A DNA stretch of 30,360 bases from Clostridiales bacterium (lineage in GTDB: Bacteria > Bacillota > Clostridia > Christensenellales > Borkfalkiaceae), in NCBI GenBank assembly GCA_015069525.1, contig SVIK01000002.1, positions 1 through 30,360 on the forward strand, read 5' to 3'. The notes under the pieces are model-generated. The model worked only from the letters and a program-made list of their open reading frames with translations, was not told the origin of the DNA and made no database searches. Shown in pieces: positions 14,435-23,233 of this stretch; position 1 is the stretch's first letter; every line of letters starts with the position of its first letter. Both the position numbers and the translations under genes were made by a program.

Positions 14435-15829
14435 ATGTATCTTGAAAACTTAAATGTTAAGCCCATTATTTGGATTCTCTTAGGCGCTGTTGCCCTCATG
14501 GCTGTATTGATTCTTATCAGCTTTATCGGTAAAGGCTCCAAGAGAAAGAACGGCGGTATGAGCGCCGCTGAACAAAAACAAGCCGAAGAAAATTTGAAAG
14601 CTATCAAAGAAGAGCAAGAAGTTGAAGCGGCGAAAAGACACATCAAAGAAAAGGTAGAATCCCAACGCCAAGCGCAAATTAGAAAAGAAGTCTTTGATAA
14701 GTTGGAAGCGCAAAGATTGGCTGCCGGCGAAGAAGCGGTTGAAGAAGAAGCGGTTGCGGAAGAAAAGGTAGAAGAAAAGCCCGCCAAAAAAGCGCCCGCT
14801 AAGAAAGCTAAAAAAGCAGAACCTAAGGCTGAACCCAAAGCAGAAGAAAAGGTAGAAGAAAAGGTTGAAGAAAAAGTAGAAGAAAAACCTGCTAAAAAAG
14901 CGCCTGCTAAGAAAGCTCCTGCTAAGAAGGCAGAACCCAAGGTAGAAGAAAAGGTTGAAGAAAAAGTAGAAGAAAAACCCGCTAAAAAAGCGCCTGCAAA
15001 GAAAGCTACTGCTAAAAAGGAAGTAGCTCCCGTTGTAGCAAACGACGAAACCGACCTTACTAAGGTTGCAGGTAAATGGTCCGTCTTCCACATCCTTACC
15101 GATGACAACAGCGAAGACGATATGTATTTCTTCGAACTTTATGCAAACAACGGTCAAAAGTTGCTTTCCTCCGAAGAATATACCTCTTACCAAGGCGCAA
15201 TCCGCGGTATCGAAACGCATAAACAAAACATCTTCAAGGGCAATTTCCGTATTACCCTTACCAAGAAAGGCGATTATATTGTAAAACTTTTGAGCGGTAG
15301 CGGTCAGCTCCTTTGCACGGGCGCAAACTATGCAAGCAAAGCTCGTTGTGAAAGCGCTATCACCTCCATCAAGCGTTTCGCAAGAACGGCTATCTTGGAC
15401 GAAAACGTACAAGATTTCGTATTGAAAGCACCTAAGGAAACGGAAACGTATACCGCTCCCGTAGCGGACGGCGTAAACGGCAAATGGATTATCAGTAGCC
15501 GTGAAGATAAGGACGGCGATAAAGTGTTCTTCTTCGAACTCTTCGCAAACAACGGCGAAAAGCTTCTTTCCTCCGAAGAATACACCACCTATGCAGGCGC
15601 TGTAAACGGTATCAGCACGCACAAGCAAAACATCGCGAAAGACAATTTCCGTATCACCCTTACCAAGAAAGGCGATTACATCTATAAAATCCTTAACGGT
15701 AATGGTCAGCTCCTCTGCCTTGGCGAACACTACAAATCGAAAGTTCGTTGCCAAAGCGCAGTAGACTCGGTAAAACGTTTCGCTGAAAGCTCCCCCGTGC
15801 TTACCGAATCCGACCAAGTGAAAGACTAA
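14435..15829 (+). CDS. Membrane-anchored DUF1508 (YegP-like) protein with H1-like Lys/Ala/Pro/Glu linker
   Basis: 464 residues. A single membrane helix lies at about 9-31 (PIIWILLGAVALMAVLILIS). A charged, probably coiled-coil segment follows (about 45-100), then a low-complexity region (about 105-200) alternating KKAPAKKA blocks with EEKVEEKVEEK blocks. Two homologous units of about 105 residues follow (213-318 and 348-452). Each unit has two DUF1508 repeats: one with YFFELYANNGQKLLSSEEY or FFFELFANNGEKLLSSEEY, one with GNGQLLCLGEHYKSK or its like. DUF1508 is found in E. coli YegP; its function is unknown. With few residues before the helix and positive charge after it, the bulk most likely faces the cytoplasm (inference). 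A 48-residue longer N-terminus from 14291 is rejected because it spans the promoter. Single gene with its own terminator. Confidence 0.88.
   Translation: MYLENLNVKPIIWILLGAVALMAVLILISFIGKGSKRKNGGMSAAEQKQAEENLKAIKEEQEVEAAKRHIKEKVESQRQAQIRKEVFDKLEAQRLAAGEEAVEEEAVAEEKVEEKPAKKAPAKKAKKAEPKAEPKAEEKVEEKVEEKVEEKPAKKAPAKKAPAKKAEPKVEEKVEEKVEEKPAKKAPAKKATAKKEVAPVVANDETDLTKVAGKWSVFHILTDDNSEDDMYFFELYANNGQKLLSSEEYTSYQGAIRGIETHKQNIFKGNFRITLTKKGDYIVKLLSGSGQLLCTGANYASKARCESAITSIKRFARTAILDENVQDFVLKAPKETETYTAPVADGVNGKWIISSREDKDGDKVFFFELFANNGEKLLSSEEYTTYAGAVNGISTHKQNIAKDNFRITLTKKGDYIYKILNGNGQLLCLGEHYKSKVRCQSAVDSVKRFAESSPVLTESDQVKD
14767..15018 (+). repeat. In-frame 90-bp tandem repeat coding the K/A/P/E linker
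   Basis: The 66 bases from 14851 recur from 14941 with two differences, a 90-base (30-residue) period. A third, partial and more diverged copy starts near 14767. Near-identical bases, not just residues, point to recent duplication or slippage, so repeat number may vary between strains. Confidence 0.85.
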
Positions 15830-15850
15830 TTTCAAAATTACAATCATTTA

Positions 15851-15880
15851 AAAACCGTCCCTTTGAGGGACGGTTTTTTT
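15851..15880 (+). terminator. Terminator of the DUF1508 gene
   Basis: AAAACCGTCCCT, TTG loop, AGGGACGGTTTT and a run of seven T (15874-15880): a textbook intrinsic terminator 21 bases after the stop codon. Confidence 0.93.
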
Positions 15881-15967
15881 CGTGTCTTTGAAAGGTTGCG
15901 TTAGTTTAAAATCCCCTTTATTATCTTTACGCGCTTTGTGCAGACGGCTTATTGCCAACGAAAATTA

Positions 15968-16005
15968 AAAACCACGGCGTTTATTTTTGTAAACGCCGTG
16001 GTTTT
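15968..16005 (-). terminator. Terminator of the LemA-DUF2207 operon
   Basis: AAAACCACGGCGTTTA and TAAACGCCGTGGTTTT form a 16-bp stem with a six-base loop, placed 23 bases past the DUF2207 stop. Both flanks are A/T-rich, so it may act in both directions. Nothing else is seen between 15881 and 15967. Confidence 0.88.
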
Positions 16006-16028
16006 ATACGGTTTGTTATACGTTTGGC

Positions 16029-17957
16029 TTAGCGCCAGCTTCCGCCTCCACCGCCGAAGCCACCACCTCCGAAACCGCCAAAGTTTCCGCCTCCGCCACT
16101 TCTTCCAATAAAAGAGCCACCACCCTTGGATTGGGCACGCATCATTGCAATTACCATACTACGTCGCAAACAACGGTTAATCAGTACGTAATCAAATACC
16201 GTCAAACGAGTGCCTCCACACCAAGTAGGCGGTTCAATCAAGATTCCTTTAAATTTCTTTTCCCACTCGTCTGTCACACCCAACACCTGCGCATAGGGCA
16301 ATACTTTATAATACAGCTGTGGATTTTCTTCCAACATAAACTTGATTTTTTCCGCTTCCGTAAAAAGGATAAATTCCTTGAAACCGAGAATTTGCCCTAA
16401 TTTTTTTCCGTATTTCTCCGTCCTAGTAAGAGCGCCCAACGTCGTAAACGTCATCGCCATCACCAATAAACATAAATACAATTTTTCCCAGCGCGTCATA
16501 ATATGTGAAGCGACGGCAAATATAAATAGCAACGAAAAACCTACGGCAACGCCTATTTCAGCCAACAACAAGCCCATTTTTTTACCGCGTTTCCATTTGT
16601 AGCGATAATTTTCTCGAATATACGCTATCAGCCAAATACCGATAATCGGTATGATAATAATAAATCCAAAAAAGTAAGAATAACCACTACCTATACGCGT
16701 TTTCCCCAGCCAAAAAGGCAATAGAAATGCGATTAGCAAACCCATAATTCCGCCCAGCAAAAACATAAACACCGATTTCTTTTCGTACATTGGCTCGGTT
16801 ATCAGTTGCCTTTTTGCACAATCAACAGATTTATAGAATTTCTCCTTCAAATCGGACACGCATACCGTTTCCCCTTTTTGGAACAAGCCCTCAAACAAAG
16901 TCCGTTCATGTACCGTCGACGTTTCCGGCAATTCGCTTACCAACGCAGTAAACGATACGTTCTCTTCATCGCTTAAATCAATGGTTAAATAGCCTTTGTG
17001 CGCAAAATAATAAATCATCGAAGTAATATCTTCGTTGTCCACGTTTCCGTCGATAAGCTTCCCCATCGTCATCGGGTCCATATCGTCTGGCGCAGATATA
17101 TTCACCGTTGAAATCACTTCCCGACGTTTGCAAAGCAACTTCCCAAAAACGAACGCCAACAATAAGCAAACGCCACCGACAACGAGTATCTTCCACGTAT
17201 CCTCTGTAAAAACTTGCGTAGCTGTAAAATCTTGCAATACCCCTGCTTCCAACGAGAACCGAACGTATATCCCTTCCGCCACCGTTTCGCCGTATACGTT
17301 GCGGTATTTTTCTAACACGTCCGCCTTTAAGACAAGCTCTCTTCCATCGCTTGATAAATATTCGTATGAAAATGCTTTTGAGGGAGTTTCTTCGCCGTAG
17401 CGAGTAATCATTTTCGACTCCACGTTTACCGCAGAAGGAAAATGCATTTTTACCGTCACGTTATGCAGGGCGACAGTCCAACCAAAACCAATCACGTCGA
17501 TTTGCATCCCGTTTTTTACGTCGTTCCGTCCCGAAACCATCGTATACGCTATTTCATACGTACGCGTCGTGTTCTTTTTTGTGTACAGCTCGCATACTAC
17601 GTTCAAAAAATCGTCCTCGTCTTCCACATAGCATTTTGCCTCCTCCCCAACGCATTGCGCCGAAACGTCCAAATACCGATTCCCTTCCATTGGTAAACTG
17701 CGCGTAAAGAGACTTCCCGATTCGTTCGCTGTCATTACTATCGTTTCTTTAACGACTATCTTTCTATCCGTTTGTACCGTCATATCGACGTCATAACGAT
17801 TAATCGTCATAACGTCTCCCGCATAGGCACTTGCCGAAACAGGTTTTGCCGTGGGGGTAAATAAGAAAGGTAAAACCACTACGCAAACGGCTAATAAGAC
17901 GAGGAGCACGGCTTTTATTTTGCCGTGCAACCCCTTTCCTAAATGATTCGTTTTCAT
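16029..17957 (-). CDS. DUF2207 membrane protein with Gly-rich C-terminus
   Basis: 642 residues. A signal peptide (probable cleavage near Ala44, after SASA) is followed by the extracytoplasmic DUF2207 domain (about 45-245, beginning INRYDVDMTVQTDRKIVVKE). One helix follows near 250-270, then a cytoplasmic region of about 120 residues, then four helices between about 396 and 509. A second soluble domain carries the family's PYAQVLGVTDEWEKKF, and the tail is very rich in Gly and Phe (GGFGGGGFGGGGGSWR). DUF2207 proteins commonly sit beside LemA, as here (six-base gap, AAGGAATT before the ATG). The function is unknown; a part in envelope homeostasis is usually assumed. The Gly-rich tail is common in the family and may aid self-association. 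Confidence 0.88.
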   Translation of the reverse strand: MKTNHLGKGLHGKIKAVLLVLLAVCVVVLPFLFTPTAKPVSASAYAGDVMTINRYDVDMTVQTDRKIVVKETIVMTANESGSLFTRSLPMEGNRYLDVSAQCVGEEAKCYVEDEDDFLNVVCELYTKKNTTRTYEIAYTMVSGRNDVKNGMQIDVIGFGWTVALHNVTVKMHFPSAVNVESKMITRYGEETPSKAFSYEYLSSDGRELVLKADVLEKYRNVYGETVAEGIYVRFSLEAGVLQDFTATQVFTEDTWKILVVGGVCLLLAFVFGKLLCKRREVISTVNISAPDDMDPMTMGKLIDGNVDNEDITSMIYYFAHKGYLTIDLSDEENVSFTALVSELPETSTVHERTLFEGLFQKGETVCVSDLKEKFYKSVDCAKRQLITEPMYEKKSVFMFLLGGIMGLLIAFLLPFWLGKTRIGSGYSYFFGFIIIIPIIGIWLIAYIRENYRYKWKRGKKMGLLLAEIGVAVGFSLLFIFAVASHIMTRWEKLYLCLLVMAMTFTTLGALTRTEKYGKKLGQILGFKEFILFTEAEKIKFMLEENPQLYYKVLPYAQVLGVTDEWEKKFKGILIEPPTWCGGTRLTVFDYVLINRCLRRSMVIAMMRAQSKGGGSFIGRSGGGGNFGGFGGGGFGGGGGSWR

Positions 17958-17963
17958 AATTCC

Positions 17964-18572
17964 TTAAAATTGCACCTTTACGTTCTTTCTTTCTTCCGCA
18001 CTATCAAGTTCGAAATACGGACGTTTTTTATACTCCTCCCCCATGCGATTGCCCACGATATTCGCAGGGAAAAGTTCGAGTTTAGTATTGAACGATTTTA
18101 CAACCCCATTATAATAACGGCGAGAAGCTTCAAGTTCCCCCTCTAAGCCTTTTAATTGATTTTGCAAATCAAGGAAATTGGTGTTTGCTTGCAAATCGGG
18201 ATATCTTTCCGATACGACCGTAAAAACAGTTTTTAACGAATCTGCCAAGCCTTTTTCCGCAACTGACTTCTCGTTTACCGTTTTGGCGTTCAACGCCAAA
18301 TTACGCGCCTCTACTACTTTTTCCAACGTTTCACTTTCATGCTTGGCGTAGCCTTTCACCGTTTCGACAAGGTTAGGAATAAGGTCGTATCTCTTTTTAA
18401 GATAGACGTCTATCGTTGCCCAAGCTTCCTCTACCTTGTTTTTTAACCGAACGAAAGCATTGCGCGTCTTTATCCACCACGCAATTAAGATAATCATCAA
18501 CAAAACGACCACACAACCTACTACAATCCCTGCGATTGCACCGCCCGAAAGCGCCTGTATATTATTTATCAT
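17964..18572 (-). CDS. lemA: LemA family protein
   Basis: 202 residues. A short N-terminal tail and membrane helix at about 11-35 (GIVVGCVVVLLMIILIAWW) precede the LemA four-helix core: AWATIDVYLKKRYDLIPNLV, then ETVKGYAKHE, then the highly conserved RYPDLQANTNFLDLQNQL and ASRRYYNGVVKSFN. Length and layout match Thermotoga LemA, whose structure shows a long helical bundle. The biochemical role is unknown; LemA genes often travel with DUF2207 or TPM-domain genes, which fits the next gene. The ATG follows GGAAGGAG by six bases and the message starts at the promoter at 18624-18652. Confidence 0.93.
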   Translation of the reverse strand: MINNIQALSGGAIAGIVVGCVVVLLMIILIAWWIKTRNAFVRLKNKVEEAWATIDVYLKKRYDLIPNLVETVKGYAKHESETLEKVVEARNLALNAKTVNEKSVAEKGLADSLKTVFTVVSERYPDLQANTNFLDLQNQLKGLEGELEASRRYYNGVVKSFNTKLELFPANIVGNRMGEEYKKRPYFELDSAEERKNVKVQF

Positions 18573-18621
18573 GCTCTACTCCTTCCCAAAAAAAATTATT
18601 TTTTGGCTTATGATACTATCT

Positions 18622-18652
18622 ATAGTATACTATACGCAAGCGAAAATGTCAA
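18622..18652 (-). promoter_or_regulatory. Promoter of lemA-DUF2207 with overlapping palindrome
   Basis: On the minus strand TTGACA (18652-18647), a 17-bp spacer and TATACT (18629-18624). The -10 box lies inside the palindrome ATAGTATACTAT (18622-18633), and a diverged GATACTAT copy follows at 18612-18619, so a repressor site is possible. Confidence 0.8.
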
Positions 18653-18663
18653 TGATTGTATAA

Positions 18664-18702
18664 AAAAAACAGACTCCTCTATAAAAGAGAAATCTGTTTT
18701 TT
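18664..18702 (-). terminator. Terminator of the DUF378 gene
   Basis: AAAAAACAGA and TCTGTTTTTT pair across an inner CTCT-AGAG hairpin. A- and T-runs lie on both sides. It is 14 bases past the DUF378 stop and upstream of the lemA promoter. Confidence 0.75.
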
Positions 18703-18716
18703 TCGTTTATTCGTGT

Positions 18717-18947
18717 TTAGTCCGCTCTTCTACTGTTTCGCAACCACAATACGCCGTTGGTAATAATGGGCGAAAGAATGAGCCACAACGCAGCGAGCGC
18801 AATAAGCGAATAGGTGATTACCGAGCCAACCGTTCTTGCTCCTGCAAAGACCGTGGAAACAAGGTTGAAATTGAAAAGCCCGAACAAGCCCCAATTGATT
18901 GCGCCTACAATTACCAAAATATAAGCAACTATATTGACAATAAGCAT
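18717..18947 (-). CDS. DUF378 small membrane protein
   Basis: 76 residues with two membrane helices. The family mark is the opening helix with GAINWGLFGLFNFNLV, followed by a small-residue loop and a second helix (VITYSLIALAALWLIL). DUF378 proteins are short inner-membrane proteins of unknown function, common in Firmicutes and Bacteroidetes. ATG 18947 is chosen because AGGAGG stands eight bases before it; a 12-codon extension to 18983 covers that SD site and is rejected. No clear promoter is seen in the 100 bases before it, so it may depend on read-through past the terminator at 19004-19037. Confidence 0.85.
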   Translation of the reverse strand: MLIVNIVAYILVIVGAINWGLFGLFNFNLVSTVFAGARTVGSVITYSLIALAALWLILSPIITNGVLWLRNSRRAD

Positions 18948-19003
18948 ACTCTTTCCTCCTGAAAACAGTATGTTCCTTTCCAAAGGGTTTATGCGTGAAA
19001 ACT

Positions 19004-19037
19004 AAAAAACGAACGAACAAACGTCCGTCCGTTTTTT
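19004..19037 (-). terminator. Terminator of the alpha/beta-hydrolase gene
   Basis: On the minus-strand RNA, AAAAAACGGACGGAC pairs with GUUCGUUCGUUUUUU over 15 positions, two of them G-U. On the plus strand the same two pairs would be A-C mismatches, so it is built for the minus direction. It lies 16 bases past the hydrolase stop. Confidence 0.85.
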
Positions 19038-19053
19038 GCAAGCGTTTATCCGC

Positions 19054-19965
19054 TTATTTTTCGATGTATTCCAACAAATCCTCCAACACCTCGTCTTTCC
19101 CTATATCGTGGAAAATTTCGTGGCGCAAGCCTTTGTACAGCTTGCCTGAAACGTCTCCATAACCCACCTTTCGCAACGCTTCTACACTCTTAAACCATTT
19201 CAATTCGTTGCCGATTACCGCATCGTCCCCACCCGAAACGAAATGGATGGGAAGGGTGGGGTTTTGTACCTTATATCTTTTTTTCGAATAGGTGTATTTC
19301 ATCAATTTGAACAGGTTTTCAAAGCCGTCGCAGGTGAAAATTACTTTGCCCTTAGGGTTGGAATAGAACTTCTCGATACATTCCCTATTTTGACTGAGCC
19401 ACGCGCCTGCGCCCTCCCCTTTAAAACGATTGTTTCCACGCCCCGTGGAAAGGTAGGCAAGCATTTTGCTTCTATGATGTCCGCCACGGAATAAACGGAG
19501 CAGTTTCGTCGTAAATATCGCAAGCCCTGCAAGCGGATTTTTGCTGGGCGAACCGCAAATAATCGCTTTATCAATAAGCGCGTCATTTTCTTGCAAATAA
19601 CATCTTGCGACCATAGAACCCATGCTATGTCCAAAAAGGGTTATCGGTAAAGCGGGATATTCTTCCTTTATACGCTTGGTCACTTGTACCGCGTCCGCCA
19701 CGATACCTTTCGTCGTGTTATCGTAAAAATACCCCAAATCCTCTTGTGCTTTTACGCTATCGCCGTGTCCGCGTTGGTCGTGACAAACCACCACGTATCC
19801 CGCATTACAAAAGTATTCCATAAAGGACGCGTACCGTTCCTTATACTCGCACATGCCGTGCAAGATTTGAATAATTCCTTTGGGGGCGTTAGACGGCGCG
19901 TACACCGTCACGTGCAAGGATAATTTATCAAACGCCGATTCCATTATAAAATTCTTAATTTCCAT
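19054..19965 (-). CDS. Alpha/beta hydrolase, lysophospholipase/monoglyceride-lipase type
   Basis: 303 residues of the serine aminopeptidase S33/Hydrolase_4 group. The oxyanion segment is GIIQILHGMCEYKERY and the DQRGHGDS strand-loop is typical of monoacylglycerol lipases. The nucleophile is the Ser of FGHSMGS. The acid is likely in SGGDDAVIG and the His in GLRHEIFHD. It probably cleaves acyl esters of monoglycerides or lysophospholipids in the cytoplasm; no signal peptide is seen. ATG 19965 is preferred over ATG 19971 because AGGAG lies seven bases before the former but only one base before the latter. A short ORF overlaps its start by 11 bases. It has its own terminator. Confidence 0.88.
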   Translation of the reverse strand: MEIKNFIMESAFDKLSLHVTVYAPSNAPKGIIQILHGMCEYKERYASFMEYFCNAGYVVVCHDQRGHGDSVKAQEDLGYFYDNTTKGIVADAVQVTKRIKEEYPALPITLFGHSMGSMVARCYLQENDALIDKAIICGSPSKNPLAGLAIFTTKLLRLFRGGHHRSKMLAYLSTGRGNNRFKGEGAGAWLSQNRECIEKFYSNPKGKVIFTCDGFENLFKLMKYTYSKKRYKVQNPTLPIHFVSGGDDAVIGNELKWFKSVEALRKVGYGDVSGKLYKGLRHEIFHDIGKDEVLEDLLEYIEK

Positions 19966-20020
19966 AGCCATGCTCCTTTTGCAAAGCAAGGAAGGGAACA
20001 ACCCCTTCCTTGTTTTTCAT
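19955..20020 (-). CDS. Short leader ORF (21 residues) overlapping the hydrolase start
   Basis: AGGGAGGA (20034-20027) is placed seven bases before ATG 20020, which opens a 21-codon frame beginning MKNKEGVVPFLALQ. It ends with TAA inside the hydrolase gene, so ribosomes finishing it would be ten bases past the hydrolase ATG and could restart there. The SD of the hydrolase lies within the short ORF. This arrangement suggests translational coupling; no likeness to a known leader peptide is seen. Confidence 0.45.
   Translation of the reverse strand: MKNKEGVVPFLALQKEHGYGN
19987..20012. promoter_or_regulatory. Hairpin inside the hydrolase leader ORF
   Basis: CAAGGAAGGG, six-base loop, CCCTTCCTTG: a perfect 10-bp stem. 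On the plus strand it is followed by a T-run and would look like a terminator, but no plus-strand gene leads into it. On the minus strand it stands ten bases before the hydrolase SD and within the leader ORF, where it could pause ribosomes or control access. 19966-20100 holds no other clear feature. Confidence 0.45.
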
Positions 20021-20100
20021 TATTTTTCCTCCCTATCCCACAAAACCCGCCAAAAAGCGATAACGAAAGATAGAAAGATTTGCCCGCGGAGGCACTTTGC

Positions 20101-22677
20101 TTACTCCGTTCGAAGAGCGATTACAGGGTCTTTTCTCGCCGCTGCACGGGCAGGGATAAGTCCGCTGATAAGCGTCAAGCCCACGCTTACGCAGACCATA
20201 ATAAACGCCGAGAGAACAGGCAACGAAGCGAGCGTGCTTATGCCCGTTAACGAGCCCAAAATTAAGTTGACAAGGAGGGACAACAAATACGTGACGCCCA
20301 CCCCAAACAAGCCCGACGTCAAACCGATGATAAACGTTTCCGCATTGAACAGGTTTCGAATATCTCTCTTTCTCGCACCGAGCGAACGCAGTACGCCGAT
20401 TTCTTTCGTCCGTTCCACAACGGATACAAAGGTGATAATCCCTATCATAACCGACGATACGACGAGCGAGATTGCCGTAAACGCAACGAGCACGTACGTA
20501 ATGGCGTTGAGTATCGTTTCCACCATACCCATCATCAACCCCACCGTGTCGGTATATTGTACTTGGTCAGCTTCTTCGTGCGTGTCGTTCCACTCGTCAA
20601 GGAAGGAAAGCAACCTATCCTTCATTTCAAAATCTTCGGTGTAAATCTTAATGGAATTTACCGTATTATCCGCACCAAACACGCGTTTTACAGATTTCAA
20701 ATCCCCTGCATACATTTGCAATTGAACGGACTGTGGCATAAATTGATTATCCGTCATCGTAAGCAAGCTCGTACTTGCATTAGGGTCGGTGTTCATCCAA
20801 TTTGCAATTTGCGATTGACAGTTTTTGTCTACGTATTTTTTAACGAGCGCTTCCGTCAAATTTAACCCACTCGCCAAACAGCCGTTCGACCTGCCCTCTT
20901 TCAAACGCAAAATACCTGCCACACGAATTTCCGCACCGCTGTTTTCATCAGCGTCTAACGAAGCCTTTTGCGCTTCGTAATGGAATTTAATAGGACTCCC
21001 GTCAGGATACTTAGAATAGATTGCGTCGTTATAGAAAAGGGTATACTCTTGATTGAGTACTTTATCAAAATCCACGTACGGGTCGTATTCGTCGCGCGTA
21101 TCGTTGGCAAACGAGAAGAATTGGTTTTTGTCGAGCAAACCAAGCTGAACGAGCGTTAAGTCCGTCACGTCGTTGTTTCCGCCGATAACGAGCACCGCTT
21201 CGTTTTCGTTCTTCGGGAATTCACCTTTTACAACGTCGTATTGAGAAAGTACGTAATCGCTAAATCTTTCATCCGCAAAATTCGTCGTACCAGGCATAAC
21301 GTTAACGACTTCGCCTAAATATTCTACGAGCGGAATCAAATCGGAATAATCTTTCGCGTCTGGATTGTTCTTTAATTCGTACACGTACGCAGCTTTCAAC
21401 GCAGAAAGGGACAAATTCACTTTTTCATCCTTGCCCGTCACGGCGTTTTTCACCATTGCGCTCGTATACAGGTTATCAACCAAAGAAACGCCCGTACTAT
21501 ACTGAATTGCCGTATAATTTTCTTCGGGCATATTGTCCAAATAGGAAATGTATTCGTCGGAAAGATTGTTCTCCACCTGCATACCGTTGGCGATATTCGT
21601 CAAGAAGGAGTTTACGTATACTCTGTCCCCGATTTTATCAAGCTCTGGAATATCGTCAAGCGAATCCATACCCGACATAATCGCCGTAATATCCATCGTC
21701 TTTTCGTTGATTTCTACGGGGTTATAGGAAAGCATATCCTCTTCCGTTTTCAAAATATACCCGTTGAAACCGTTGGAAAGCGCAAGTACCAAGCAAACGC
21801 TGATAATACCGATACTGCCCGCAACGCTCGTAATAGCCGTACGCCCTTTCTTCGTCAAAAGATTTCTTGCGGAAAGCCCAAGCGCCGTCTTAAACGACAT
21901 AGAAGCCTTTTCTTTTTTGGTTTTCTTTTTCTTCGTGGAAACGATATCCTCTTCGAGCGTTTCTTCTATAATCTCTTCTTTTACGTATTCTTCCGCAGGT
22001 TCGTAAGGGTTCGTATCGTCGATAACCAAACCGTCTTGCAATCTTACGATACGAGAAGAGTACTGCTCTGCAATTTCGGGGTTATGCGTGACCATGATAA
22101 CCAAACGCTCGCCCGCGATTTCACGGATAAGCTCCATAATTTGCAAGCTCGTCGTCGTATCGAGCGCACCCGTCGGTTCGTCCGCGAGCAAGATTTCAGG
22201 GTTATTGACAAGCGCACGGGCTATTGCCACACGTTGCATTTGCCCACCCGAAAGTTGGTTGGGACGTTTATTGAGCTCTGCCCCCAACCCCACTTTTTCA
22301 AGTGCTTCCGTCGCACGACGTTTTCTTTCCGCTTTGGAGATGCCGGCAATCGTCAAAGCAAGCTCTACGTTGCCAAGCACCGTTTGATGAGGGATAAGAT
22401 TATACGATTGAAAAACGAACCCAATGCGGTGGTTTCTATATACGTCCCAATCCCTATCCTTATAATCCATCGTCGATTTCCCGCAAATAACGAGGTCACC
22501 CGACGTATAATGGTCGAGCCCGCCAATGATGTTCAGTAGCGTCGTCTTCCCGCAACCGCTTGGACCGAGCACGGAAACGAACTCGTTTTCGCGGAAATTC
22601 AGCGTCACGCCTTGCAAAGCGTGGACGACGTTATCCGCAACTTTGTAATCCTTTGTGATATTCTTTAATCTTAACAT
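20101..22677 (-). CDS. Fused ABC ATPase-FtsX permease (MacB-like exporter or mechanotransmitter)
   Basis: 858 residues. The N-terminal ATPase (1-225) belongs to the MacB/LolD/FtsE group: Walker [14 protein letters not shown]-loop [14 protein letters not shown], signature [15 protein letters not shown], Walker [13 protein letters not shown], switch His in VMVTHNPE. A charged linker (about 235-265, with KKKKTKKEK) leads to TM1 (about 280-300). A large extracytoplasmic domain of about 400 residues follows, then three helices forming the FtsX domain ([20 protein letters not shown] between helices, end [15 protein letters not shown]). Proteins of this type export peptides or antibiotics, or transmit force to envelope proteins. 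The gene follows the MarR regulator by 26 bases, with AGAGGAAG before its ATG, so MarR control is likely. The substrate is unknown; no outer-membrane partner would be expected in a Firmicute. Confidence 0.92.
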   Translation of the reverse strand: MLRLKNITKDYKVADNVVHALQGVTLNFRENEFVSVLGPSGCGKTTLLNIIGGLDHYTSGDLVICGKSTMDYKDRDWDVYRNHRIGFVFQSYNLIPHQTVLGNVELALTIAGISKAERKRRATEALEKVGLGAELNKRPNQLSGGQMQRVAIARALVNNPEILLADEPTGALDTTTSLQIMELIREIAGERLVIMVTHNPEIAEQYSSRIVRLQDGLVIDDTNPYEPAEEYVKEEIIEETLEEDIVSTKKKKTKKEKASMSFKTALGLSARNLLTKKGRTAITSVAGSIGIISVCLVLALSNGFNGYILKTEEDMLSYNPVEINEKTMDITAIMSGMDSLDDIPELDKIGDRVYVNSFLTNIANGMQVENNLSDEYISYLDNMPEENYTAIQYSTGVSLVDNLYTSAMVKNAVTGKDEKVNLSLSALKAAYVYELKNNPDAKDYSDLIPLVEYLGEVVNVMPGTTNFADERFSDYVLSQYDVVKGEFPKNENEAVLVIGGNNDVTDLTLVQLGLLDKNQFFSFANDTRDEYDPYVDFDKVLNQEYTLFYNDAIYSKYPDGSPIKFHYEAQKASLDADENSGAEIRVAGILRLKEGRSNGCLASGLNLTEALVKKYVDKNCQSQIANWMNTDPNASTSLLTMTDNQFMPQSVQLQMYAGDLKSVKRVFGADNTVNSIKIYTEDFEMKDRLLSFLDEWNDTHEEADQVQYTDTVGLMMGMVETILNAITYVLVAFTAISLVVSSVMIGIITFVSVVERTKEIGVLRSLGARKRDIRNLFNAETFIIGLTSGLFGVGVTYLLSLLVNLILGSLTGISTLASLPVLSAFIMVCVSVGLTLISGLIPARAAARKDPVIALRTE

Positions 22678-22703
22678 ACTCTCTTCCTCTTTATAGTATA
22701 CGC

Positions 22704-23210
22704 TTATGCCTTCTCTTCTATCGTCATTTTTTTACAAGTGTCACCGATAAGATGGATAAACGTTTCAAAATCCGCACACATTTGATAGAAACGGTCTTCC
22801 CCGAATCTGTCAATAACCTTGCCAATGAAACGGTAGCACACTTCTAAATCCTTCCCATACGTTTGCGGAATTCCGTCCGCAAGCATAACGTAGGCTATCT
22901 TTTTATCCACTTCGTCTGGCACGCGTTGCAATACGCCTTCTTTCTCCAAACGATTGACGATTTGCGAAACGGCAGAACGGGTAATGCCCACCTTATCCGC
23001 AAGGCGCGTCGAGATTAAACGCTTGCCCTCGTACATTGCGGAAACTACTTCGCTAATCAAACGAAGCTCGGTATCGCTGAAATGCATCTTCCCGCAATGA
23101 AAAGCGATATTGTTGCGCAATCTCATCAACGCAAACAGTTTTGCAAGGTACGTCTCTTCTCTGCTTTGAGAAACTCTTTTTTCAAAAGTGCGTGTCTTTT
23201 CTTTCTTCAT
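22704..23210 (-). CDS. MarR family transcription regulator
   Basis: 168 residues. A basic N-terminal extension precedes the winged helix: LRLISEVVSAMYEGKRLIST, the recognition helix region GITRSAVSQIVNRLEKEGVL, and the wing ending in KKIAYVMLADGI. The C-terminal helix for dimer contact follows. MarR proteins usually repress their own operon until a ligand binds. Here the operon also encodes the fused ABC protein, and an A+T-rich inverted repeat overlaps the predicted -10 box. GAGG precedes ATG 23210 by six bases. The C-terminus (MTIEEKA) is clear of the ABC gene. Confidence 0.9.
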   Translation of the reverse strand: MKKEKTRTFEKRVSQSREETYLAKLFALMRLRNNIAFHCGKMHFSDTELRLISEVVSAMYEGKRLISTRLADKVGITRSAVSQIVNRLEKEGVLQRVPDEVDKKIAYVMLADGIPQTYGKDLEVCYRFIGKVIDRFGEDRFYQMCADFETFIHLIGDTCKKMTIEEKA

Positions 23211-23233
23211 TATTGGCCTCTATTCATACATTT

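Noticed and set aside
14767..15018. Repeat array as CRISPR-like
   Set aside because: The repeats are contiguous, in frame and code for a low-complexity linker; there are no spacers or cas genes.
14480..15847. Long minus-strand ORF (455 codons) opposite the DUF1508 gene, and a second one at 14410-15108
   Set aside because: They are rich in Phe/Ser/Ala/Gly runs that simply mirror the Lys/Glu/Ala repeats of the real gene, have no SD site or domain, and would overlap it completely.
19987..20012. Plus-strand intrinsic terminator
   Set aside because: It has the shape, but both neighbours are on the minus strand, so no plus-strand transcript is expected there.
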